The position numbers and the translations under genes are program-made. Under the pieces are notes generated by a model. The model was not told the DNA's origin and ran no database searches. It saw only the letters and a list, made by a program, of their open reading frames with translations. From positions 1-8,414 of the forward strand of contig PIVH01000083.1 of the NCBI GenBank assembly GCA_003354225.1: a stretch of DNA of 8,414 nucleotides, in the 5' to 3' direction. Positions 1-6,662 of the stretch are shown here, piece after piece. This DNA comes from Globobulimina sp. (taxonomy: Eukaryota > Foraminifera > Rotaliida). How positions within the stretch are numbered: position 1 is the stretch's first letter; every line of letters starts with the position of its first letter.

Positions 1-807
1 GCATACCAAAACAAACTAAGAAGCGAATTGAATGATACTTCATTTATCATCCACACACTGAATGTGAGCGAAGAATTTCCGTATTTGAATGATACAGTGT
101 ACGATCCAATAATTTATTCATCCAACAAAGAAAATACATTCGTGGTCGGTTTCTTTCCCTATCCAGAACCGCCGCGCGTCGCTGCTATTCAACACACATT
201 AATCGCGGGAGAAACTAGTTGCAGTGGCCCGGTTTATTTGGTCGGACAAACCATTAATCCCATTGGCGTATTGGTATTTGTTCCAATGTTCACAATCAAC
301 AATCGGTCGACACATAATTTCTCCGAAGCCGACGATATCTTTGGTTTTGTCAATTGTGTTTTCAAAATCGACACATTATTTGACCATGTTTTAGAGGGCG
401 GGGAGCTTCACGATGTCTCCCTCTTTTTGTACGACGATGGCCAATATTTGGGGAGATGGCCGACATTGCCAAACATGACAGCGGACCATATCGATGGCGT
501 CAACATTGAGGACCAAACACGAGACTGTTTAGTGACATATGAGAAATCCATTGATGTTGGCTCCAGAGACTGGCATGTTACATGTTGTGTGGATCAAACT
601 TTTGTTGACGAGAAAAGATCTTTTGTAGCATTCTTTATTTTTGGATTATCTATTCTCATTTCAACGACATTTAACGGCTTGAAGTTTATTGTGAAGAAAT
701 TATTGTTAAAAGCAGAGAAAAAATTTGAAGAAACTAGAGCCAACACAGTGGCTCAAAGCAGAGCTGAGTCATTAGAACCGGTACCAGAGCCAAATTGTTT
801 ACGTTAA
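1..807 (+). CDS. CHASE-domain membrane sensor protein, 3' part, no catalytic output domain
   Basis: The reading frame is open from the first base of the window and stops at TAA 805-807, so the 5' end lies outside; 268 residues are visible. The in-frame TTG at 28 is not a believable start. Residues about 24-200 match the extracellular CHASE sensory domain: an FPY/DPIIY segment, VVGFFPYPEPPR (48-59), AIQHTL (62-67), SGPVYLV (75-81), IGVLVFVPMF (88-97), then FGFV and a late RDWHVTC. A hydrophobic helix (about 207-229, FFIFGLSILIS core) follows, then roughly 40 mostly charged residues. In known families CHASE sits between two membrane helices and binds small ligands such as cytokinins, with a histidine kinase or nucleotide cyclase behind it. 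Here no such domain follows before the stop. The first helix is presumably upstream. A missed 3' splice could hide an output domain, but I see no strong donor before the stop. The domain call is firm; the ligand is unknown. Confidence 0.82.
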   Translation, partial: AYQNKLRSELNDTSFIIHTLNVSEEFPYLNDTVYDPIIYSSNKENTFVVGFFPYPEPPRVAAIQHTLIAGETSCSGPVYLVGQTINPIGVLVFVPMFTINNRSTHNFSEADDIFGFVNCVFKIDTLFDHVLEGGELHDVSLFLYDDGQYLGRWPTLPNMTADHIDGVNIEDQTRDCLVTYEKSIDVGSRDWHVTCCVDQTFVDEKRSFVAFFIFGLSILISTTFNGLKFIVKKLLLKAEKKFEETRANTVAQSRAESLEPVPEPNCLR

Positions 808-995
808 CTTTCATCCTTTCCTTAATACGCATTGTATTGTTTGTATTGTAGTGTAATTCCTAAATATTCTTTCACAAAGCTGTTCTTTACTAATTAAAGC
901 GACACATATTTAACATTATACTTTTTGACGAATAACCATTATATATATGATAAGTAGCTTAACTTCCTCCAACTAAACAAAAATCTCAATCTACA
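808..995 (+). promoter_or_regulatory. Intergenic stretch: 3' end of the CHASE gene and 5' leader of the deacetylase gene
   Basis: This AT-rich spacer lies between two plus-strand genes. Near 831-855 it holds TTGTATTGT-like repeats and TGTAA, which resemble U-rich, UGUA-type polyadenylation elements. At 941-950 there is an ATATATATGA tract, a possible TATA-like element about 46 bp before the next ATG. The last 25 bases are A/C-rich, as expected for a 5' leader. All of this is weak motif evidence. Confidence 0.3.
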
Positions 996-2312
996 ATGGG
1001 TAGTCACGCAGCATTCATTATATTATTATCCTCTCTAATATATTTTGCTAAATCTGCGCAGTGTCCAATTGAGAAACCTGATCGTTGTGGCAAACCCACG
1101 GCCGATGCCACCGGTTGGTATGAGGCAAATAGAAAATGCACACAATGCTGTTCTGATCAGTCGGATTGCACAATTCCTGGCGAGGGTGAGTGTTATAGTG
1201 ACCTAAGTTCAATACCATGTGAAGATCCACAACCTTCAGTTACAGCCCGTTGTGGAACAGGTTGGGATGATGCTGAGAACCAATGTGGACCACGTTGTTT
1301 TTATGATGAAGATTGCCCCGTAATACACCTGCCAGAAACGTATTGTTTCAGCGAACTTACCCCATGCACCGTTGCACCATCACCTACCTTACCACCATCA
1401 CCTACACCACCACCTACACCTACCTCACCGCCATCGCATGCCCCTACCCCTACCCCGCCACCATCACCTACGCCACCACCATCAGCGCCTACAACAGTAC
1501 CTACATCATCCCCTAACATCGCAGCTATAATTAACAATCAAGTCGGCGATTATCGCATATCGAGCATAAGTGGTTGCGGCAGCGGTAAAAGAGTAGCATT
1601 GACTTTCGATGATGGGCCAGCCGAAGGATTAACTGCTGATCCATCTGATGGTACAACGCAAATTACACAAGCAATTCTCAACACTTTAATTGCACGTAAT
1701 GTGGCGGCTACATTCTATGTGTCACCAGCCACTGCGGGCGAAGATGAACCGGGTATGAGCCAAAGATGTTCGTTGATCACACAATTAACAGCGGCTGGCA
1801 TGGAGATTCAAAGTCATTCATGGCAACATCCAGACTTTCAAAACTTTGCTGGTTCGGGTGCTGCTGCCACCGATGCTCAGATCACACAAGAATTAGATGA
1901 CACACGTGACTTTATTGTGGGTTGTGGTGGTGCGGCACCGACCATATTTCGACCGCCGTATGGTTCGTTGAATAAGCAACAGGCCGAGTACATTGTGGGT
2001 GAGGGCTATATCATTGGTTTATGGAATATGGACTCAAACGATTACCTGGATCCGAATGATTTGAATGTAATTCGGGGGAATATCGAAAACAGTTTGGATT
2101 TCTATGGTGATGATAGTATTACGATTTTGATGCATGACAGGAGCTCATATGAGATTGTTGATGATATTATTGTTTTGCTCCAGAATGATGGGTACGAATT
2201 TATTACACAAAGTGAATGTTTTGCGAGCTGTGATACGATCGACGCGGATGGTATTTGTATGGATATGAATGGAAATAATCAAAACTGGATAATTGATAGT
2301 TGGAGGAATTAA
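996..2312 (+). CDS. Secreted polysaccharide (chitin-type) deacetylase with paired Cys-rich modules
   Basis: This intronless 438-residue protein is a carbohydrate esterase family 4 / NodB-fold enzyme, expected to remove N-acetyl groups from chitin-like polymers at the cell surface or outside the cell. Residues 1-21 are a signal peptide (FIILLSSLIYFAKSA). Two related Cys-rich modules follow (31-75 and 86-124, each with a Cys-x5-Cys pair and a C-terminal CxDL/CFSEL-like segment), resembling small, probably glycan-binding modules on secreted protist and chytrid enzymes. A P/T-rich linker covers about 128-173. The catalytic domain keeps all five NodB motifs: TFDDGP (203-208, general base D205 and metal-binding D206), HSWQH (274-278, metal histidines), RPPYG (319-323), WNMDSND (343-349) and ILMHD (377-381). 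It should be active. The ATG at 996 is chosen because the signal peptide starts there. Chitin is the likely but unproven substrate; peptidoglycan or another glycan remains possible. Confidence 0.92.
   Translation: MGSHAAFIILLSSLIYFAKSAQCPIEKPDRCGKPTADATGWYEANRKCTQCCSDQSDCTIPGEGECYSDLSSIPCEDPQPSVTARCGTGWDDAENQCGPRCFYDEDCPVIHLPETYCFSELTPCTVAPSPTLPPSPTPPPTPTSPPSHAPTPTPPPSPTPPPSAPTTVPTSSPNIAAIINNQVGDYRISSISGCGSGKRVALTFDDGPAEGLTADPSDGTTQITQAILNTLIARNVAATFYVSPATAGEDEPGMSQRCSLITQLTAAGMEIQSHSWQHPDFQNFAGSGAAATDAQITQELDDTRDFIVGCGGAAPTIFRPPYGSLNKQQAEYIVGEGYIIGLWNMDSNDYLDPNDLNVIRGNIENSLDFYGDDSITILMHDRSSYEIVDDIIVLLQNDGYEFITQSECFASCDTIDADGICMDMNGNNQNWIIDSWRN
1377..1514 (+). repeat. Degenerate P/T/S-coding repeat (linker of the deacetylase)
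   Basis: Imperfect short repeats of CCACCATCACCTACx type code a Pro/Thr/Ser-rich linker (residues about 128-173) between the Cys modules and the NodB domain. It is probably flexible and O-glycosylated. The Gly/Val-rich open frame on the opposite strand is a by-product of this composition. Confidence 0.8.
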
Positions 2313-2642
2313 TTAATTGATGACTTTTTCAATATATTTATATATCTCTGTTCAAATTCTTTCTTTTTTCTTTGTTTCATGTTTTTACCTCGATACATTG
2401 TTTGCACGTTTTTAAGTTTGTATGATTTCATATACTTTGTGCTGATACAAACTTATATTTTTTTGTTGGAATAATTTTTTTCTATCGTTTTTTTTAGTAG
2501 ATTTAAAATGTTTAATTTTACCTGTATTTTTATTATATATATGTATTCCTCTTTGAAACAGTCTAAATTATAATGTGTTGCGTTTTGTTCACTTGGCTTA
2601 GGTTTGAAGACAAAGCGAAAAACATTTACTCTGCACTGCATC
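2313..2642. other. AT-rich intergenic region, 330 bp, no gene seen
   Basis: The region holds the 3' end of the deacetylase gene and the upstream region of the next plus-strand gene. It is T-rich, with long runs near 2459-2495. A possible 5'-UTR intron could run from GTATGA at 2420 to the TTTTTTTTAG ending at 2496 (77 bp, similar in size to the coding introns), but nothing in the coding frame tests this. I see no RNA gene, and the 70-codon minus-strand open frame here has no recognisable composition. Confidence 0.5.
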
Positions 2643-4458
2643 ATGATGTCACCGTTTCTATTCATGCTTATCTTTGTTCACAATCCAAAATCAGAAACCA
2701 TCACTTGCACTGACAGTTGTCGTTGTAATTCTGGCACATCAACAGGAGTAACATGTACAATAGAGTTAAATGTTTATTTTATTTTATTTTATTTTATTTG
2801 ATTTTATAACCATTTGGAATTTCAATATTGACAGCTGTTCGACAGAATCATCCGCGTGCAAAGGAAAGGAATTAGAATGCAGAAGTGGAGATCCCTGTAT
2901 CATTGATTGCAGAGCATATGGCGGCTGCGAAGATGCACTAATCATTGGAGAATTAGCGAGTCATGTTTCAGTATATTGTCAAGGAGATCAGGCTTGCAAA
3001 GGAAGTTCAGAAATAGACTGTGGCACTGGAGATTGTTTCGTCAATTGTATTGGCGGAATTGATGTTTGCACGGATTTATCCATTTTTAACCTTCCTGGTA
3101 TAATATCTTTTCGCTGTTTTTAATCTTAATAAACATTTGTCGCATTTAGGTGCTCGAAGTTTTCAATGTGTCGGAAGTTGCGGCGATCTCAAGGTTGCAC
3201 CACTCGAATACAGCCCATCTCCCACCAGATCCCCAACACAGCATCCTGTGCCTTCTCCAACTAGTAACCCTACCACATCAACACCAACAGCCGTACCAAC
3301 CAGTAACCCGATACCATCTCCTACATCTGCACCAACTATAAATCCGACACCTGCTCCAACAAACAACCCAACTAAAAAACCGTCTTCATCTCCCACTCAA
3401 CCAACTACTGCACCAACATCTGCACCGACAGCAACAACCACTGAGCCCACACCGTTTCCAACTACCAATCCAAGCTGTGACCCAACCACTGATCCAACAT
3501 CAGACCCTACAAAAGATCCCAGTGCAGATCCAACAAGCGATCCCACTGTGGATCCAACATTAAATCCAACCAGAAATCCAACGCCTACACCAACAAATCC
3601 AATTTTGGTGGTACATAATACACCAACAACATCACCAAAGATATCAACTATAGCTACAATGTTGAATGACAATGAACAAACTGAAGAAAATGGAACAAGG
3701 GACACAGATGGAAATAGAATGGGAAATAAAATGGTGGTGATATTGACTGCATCGATGGGAGGATTATGCATCACTGTAAGCGCATCATTGATATTTTTTA
3801 TTTGTATATTCAAGAAGAAACAAGGCAATAAACATGAGAGTGATGCAGTTGCTATAATTGTTAAATCCGATACTAGTGATTATGGTCATTATGGAAAGCA
3901 GGAAGCAGTTATGTCAGTATCAAACAAATCAAATATAAATTATATGGGTGATCCTGTACTCATTCGAGTTGCATCTGCATCAACAAAAGGTGAAGTTGTG
4001 GAATTAACGCAGGTGATAACGCCATATGGTAATGACGACGGTGCTGGTGCTAATATTGCAGTTGCTGAGTTTGAAGTAGTTGGCGATGATGAAACACGTG
4101 GAGGTATGTTTTAAATTTGTGTGCAAAAATAAACAACTTTAACATGTATAATATCTAAAAAGCAGCATGCGATGATATTAATGAAGTGATGGTTACTTTG
4201 GAGGGTCCGGAAAATGGCGATGCATCAGAAAGACCGAAAAATGAATATATACAAAATGTTGATGTCGATAATATACAAAATGTTGATATTAATAATTATT
4301 TAATAGAAGATGATGATGATGATGATATGTCAATGGTGGATGAAATGAATGATGTACATGTAACGACTGGAGGATCACTGGATCAAATGGATGGGGAAGG
4401 AATAACTGATGATATTGAGGATGATTTGTTGTTGAAAGGATTGGAGACAATGCAATGA
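2643..4458 (+). CDS. Type I membrane protein: Cys-repeat ectodomain, P/T stalk, one TM helix, acidic tail
   Basis: Proposed exons are 2643-2764, 2835-3097, 3150-4103 and 4166-4458. Phases match at every junction, giving 543 residues. Start ATG 2643 (another ATG follows directly) opens a short signal peptide with SPFLFMLIFV core. The ectodomain (22-145) is Cys-rich with a 46-residue repeat: ACKG at 48-51 and again at 94-97, with C49/C95, C62/C108, C66/C112, C72/C119 and C89/C135 in register. A P/T stalk covers about 150-292, with a PTxx rhythm that turns acidic (DPTxDPT) at 237-264. One membrane helix lies at about 323-349, followed by KKK. The tail (350-543) is strongly acidic, with six Asp in a row and a repeated IQNVD. 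The architecture suggests a surface adhesin or receptor; I do not recognise a named family and the partner is unknown. Unspliced, introns 1-3 would break the protein. Exon structure is predicted, not observed. Confidence 0.8.
2765..2834 (+). other. Intron 1 of the Cys-repeat membrane protein gene
   Basis: It is 70 bp, starting GTTAAATG and ending TTGACAG, phase 2 (GA|C gives Asp41). The phase fits, and the joined product continues the Cys-rich ectodomain (TCTIDCSTESSACKG). The donor is not a strong consensus; GTAACA (2748) and GTACAA (2755) nearby do not give the right phase. Confidence 0.7.
2773..2799 (+). repeat. TTTTA pentanucleotide simple repeat in intron 1
   Basis: About five tandem copies of TTTTA lie just inside the donor side of the intron. 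It is a probable length-variable microsatellite that also supplies U-rich intron sequence. Confidence 0.9.
3098..3149 (+). other. Intron 2 of the Cys-repeat membrane protein gene
   Basis: It is 52 bp, GTATAATATC to CATTTAG, phase 1 (G|GT gives Gly129). Splicing joins NLP to GARSFQC and puts C135 exactly 46 residues after C89, in register with the Cys repeat, which is strong support. Retained, it adds an in-frame TAA at 3121. Confidence 0.85.
3212..3601 (+). repeat. 12-bp-period repeat coding the P/T-rich stalk
   Basis: Imperfect tandem units of about 12 bp (CCAACxxxxxxx) code PTxxPTxx tetrapeptides. The first part has neutral fillers (SN, SA, IN); the part from about 3473 to 3560 has Asp fillers (DPTxDPT). 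It is expected to be an extended, O-glycosylated stalk. Long Gly/Val-rich open frames on the minus strand here are shadows of this repeat. Confidence 0.9.
4104..4165 (+). other. Intron 3 of the Cys-repeat membrane protein gene, with tandem acceptor
   Basis: It is 62 bp, starting GTATGTTT (strong donor) and ending AAAGCAG, phase 1 (G|CA gives Ala447). Splicing replaces a premature stop at 4112 with a 96-residue acidic continuation. The acceptor is a NAGNAG pair: using the AG at 4161-4162 instead adds one Ala without changing frame. Confidence 0.8.
4247..4287 (+). repeat. 24-bp direct repeat in the acidic tail
   Basis: The 17-mer ATATACAAAATGTTGAT occurs at 4247-4263 and 4271-4287, period 24 bp, coding two copies of IQNVD in the cytoplasmic tail. 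It looks like a recent tandem duplication. Confidence 0.9.
4309..4326 (+). repeat. (GAT)6 trinucleotide run coding six Asp
   Basis: Six perfect in-frame GAT codons occur directly after LIE in the acidic tail. This is a trinucleotide microsatellite whose length could vary without frameshift. Confidence 0.9.
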
Positions 4459-4697
4459 TCGATTCTATAATATTTTCGTTCTAAAAACCATTAATGTTTG
4501 ATAATGTATTATATTTGTTGTGATTCTTGTGTTTAATTCATTAATTAATTTGATATATTCGACTTTTTAGGTTCACACTTCTGTCCTAGTATTTCGACAG
4601 TAGAAAGTCCGGTTTTTTGTTGTTCTGAATCTGAATCTGATTTGTGACAAAGAAGAAAGTTGCGAAATGGTCTATATTATTCTATATACGTACAACA
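4459..4697. other. Intergenic region between two convergent genes
   Basis: About 240 bp separate the stop codon of the membrane protein gene from that of the minus-strand oxidoreductase gene. It must hold both 3' ends. TGTAT and TTGTTGTG motifs on the plus strand near 4505-4525 and TGTAC on the minus strand are possible poly(A)-site elements; no clear AATAAA is seen for either gene. Nothing else is recognised. Confidence 0.5.
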
Positions 4698-6596
4698 TTA
4701 AATCTCTTCAATTGATACAGTTATTTCACCATTATCCTGTAAGATTAGATCAGCCGCGACAACACCAATTAACATAGTAATAGCATTTGGATGTCCAGTG
4801 ATTTGAGTCGGCATAATCGAAGAATCAGCAATTCGCAAACAATCAACACCTCTCACTTTTAACCTATTATCAACAACAATCGTATCCATGTTATTATTAT
4901 CACATCGATCGCCCATTTTACATGTACTGCATGGATGTGCAGTTGCCATTAATCCCTCCTCTCTCATCCATTTTAATATTGCTGCGTCGTCATTTGTTTT
5001 TATTTTCGATCCTGGATAAAATTCATTATGTTCATCGCCATCATATAATGCCATCAATGCATCGCTGTAACATAACTGCCTCGCTTGTCGAAATATTGTA
5101 ATCAATTTATTTTCATCATCCTTATTACTCAAATAATTTGGATTTATCACTGGTCTGCTTTTTTCTGCATCATTTCCATTCAATGTAACAACACCTTTCG
5201 ATGTCAAATGTTCACATTGACTAAATACCATAATATGAACTTCTTGCTCATTATCAAAACACCCAAATCCCCAAAAGCCGCCAACATCGGTGGTTATAAC
5301 CTCGACCACATGTTCATATTCGTCATCATCTGTTACAATATATATTCCTTCCAATATAGAACGTTGTTTCAATGGACGTTCACAGGCTTTAATATTTTTC
5401 AATTTTGGTGATATCAATACTGATATTGGATGCTCCTCCATGTTCTTAGTAACAATTCATTTTAAAAATGCATATATTTGCAATATGAAAATATACATTG
5501 TTAAATGAGATGATATACCTTGCCAACTGCAGGTACATTTGATATACATTTTATACCAAACTTATCCTCCAATTCTCTCCGATCGCCAATACCTGATAAC
5601 ATTAATAATTTCACGGTATCAAAAGAACCGCAACAAACTATAACCTCTTTATTACATTTTATATCCACATATTTCTCATCGTCAATATTTTCATCGTCAA
5701 TACTTTCTGCCCGCTAAATCAACACAAAACGTATTTTAATATTATGAGTATATTAACAGTGCACATTAACATACTTTTATTCTAACACCGCAAGCTTTCG
5801 GTTTGTTAGCAGATTCATCAATTAATATCTTAGTCGCTTTAGTATTTACCATGACATCTAAATTATTCTTTGTATCCAACACAGGCCGCACATACTGACT
5901 CCAACTTGTTTGTCTTTGGCATAAATGCGGACTGATTTGCTTTGCATTATGCTGAACATAAGAAACGCCGTAAACATCTGAACATGAATTTAAATCATTA
6001 TAATCTTTATTATATTTATAACCGCATTGTTTTGCTGCTGCCAATAAAATATCTTTATATCCATCATCAGAATAAGTTGAAATATCAAAATCTTTTTTAT
6101 TTATTTTATCCCAATATGGTGAAATGTCTCTCCATCTCCACCCATTAATATTCCATCTTTCATTATAATCTCTACGACATCCGATGGACCACAACATGCC
6201 ATTATGTGAGGCACAGCCTCCAGTCATTATTGCTTTCCACTGTGCTTGAAAACGATTATTCAAACCTGGCTGAGGTGGGGTACTATATCCACGTGAAAAG
6301 TCCGACTCGCTGCAAACATCTATAGCTTTGCTCGCATCATTAACCATTTGTATTTTTGATACATCCATACCTTCTTCAATTAATAATACTGATGAATTGG
6401 ATAATAATCCCAATTGGCCAGCGACGGCACTCCCACCTGAACCGGAGCCAATTACAATATAATCATAGGCATAACTTGATTGCATTGCGGGACCATCAAT
6501 TATTTCACATTTTGCAATCCACGGCGAATGCAGATAGAAATGTATCGAAGATGCAACTGGTACAGAAATGCCACCAAACAAACGCCATGACCACAT
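4698..6596 (-). CDS. GMC-family FAD oxidoreductase (choline oxidase/dehydrogenase-like)
   Basis: Exons on the minus strand are 6596-5775, 5713-5519 and 5444-4698, all joined in phase 0, giving 587 residues, normal for the family. GMC enzymes oxidise alcohol groups, passing hydride to FAD. The FAD-binding GSGSGG is at 50-55 with VLLIEEG (70-76) ending the next strand. The first GMC region (119-144) holds GGCASHNGM. The second signature is at 303-317 (GSFDTVKLLMLSGIG, Val308 replacing the usual Pro/Ser). Exon 2 to 3 joins VGK to NMEEHP, the family's usual VGxNLxDHP. The C-terminal histidine pair is present: H509 (AHPCSTCKMG) and H557 (TGHPNA). The start is the first ATG (6596); an in-frame stop lies just upstream. 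The N-terminal 45 residues may target the protein, but no clear signal peptide is visible. Substrate is not readable from sequence. It diverges from the CAP-Gly gene with 66 bp between starts. Confidence 0.93.
5445..5518 (-). other. Intron 2 of the GMC oxidoreductase gene
   Basis: It is 74 bp on the minus strand, starting GTATATCATC and ending TTACTAAG, phase 0. It joins AVGK to NMEEHP, rebuilding a conserved GMC segment exactly, so both splice sites are well supported. Confidence 0.93.
5714..5774 (-). other. Intron 1 of the GMC oxidoreductase gene
   Basis: It is 61 bp on the minus strand, starting GTATGTTAATG and ending TTGATTTAG, phase 0. It joins CGVRIK to RAESIDDEN and keeps the frame into the second GMC signature. 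The join falls in a variable acidic loop holding a duplicated IDDE, so homology does not fix it to the base, but donor, acceptor and phase all agree. Confidence 0.88.
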
Positions 6597-6662
6597 CACT
6601 AACAAACAAAACTTTATTTATCTAGTCATCCCCCTGTTATATGTTACAACTTAAGTGTTTGA
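6597..6662. promoter_or_regulatory. Very short divergent promoter/5'-leader region
   Basis: Only 66 bp separate the ATG of the minus-strand GMC gene from the ATG of the plus-strand LamG/CAP-Gly gene. If both starts are right, both leaders and core promoter elements must fit here or extend into the neighbouring coding sequences. No TATA box is obvious. On the minus strand a three-codon upstream reading frame (ATG ACT AGA TAA) lies at 6629-6618, relevant only if transcription begins upstream of it. Confidence 0.5.

Noticed and set aside
28-807. Translation start at 28 for the CHASE gene
   Set aside because: The codon is TTG and the frame is open upstream to base 1, with the expected N-terminal helix missing; the gene is cut by the window edge.
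1301-1537. Minus-strand Gly/Val-rich open frame opposite the deacetylase linker
   Set aside because: It is the antisense of Pro/Thr codon repeats (reads as GVG/GDG) and lies inside a well-supported coding gene.
2453-2665. Minus-strand 70-codon open frame in the AT-rich spacer
   Set aside because: It overlaps the signal peptide region of the plus-strand gene, is Lys/Ile/Asn-rich as AT-rich noise would be, and has no recognisable feature.
3163-3828. Two minus-strand Gly/Val-rich open frames opposite the P/T stalk
   Set aside because: Repetitive antisense by-products of the PTxx repeat, with no independent domain or start context.
4186-4458. Separate small acidic protein gene
   Set aside because: It starts with GTG, has an acceptor just upstream in the right phase, and continues the acidic cytoplasmic tail of the preceding exon.
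5085-5508. Plus-strand open frames opposite the C-terminal GMC exon
   Set aside because: They overlap a strongly supported GMC exon on the minus strand and have no family features.
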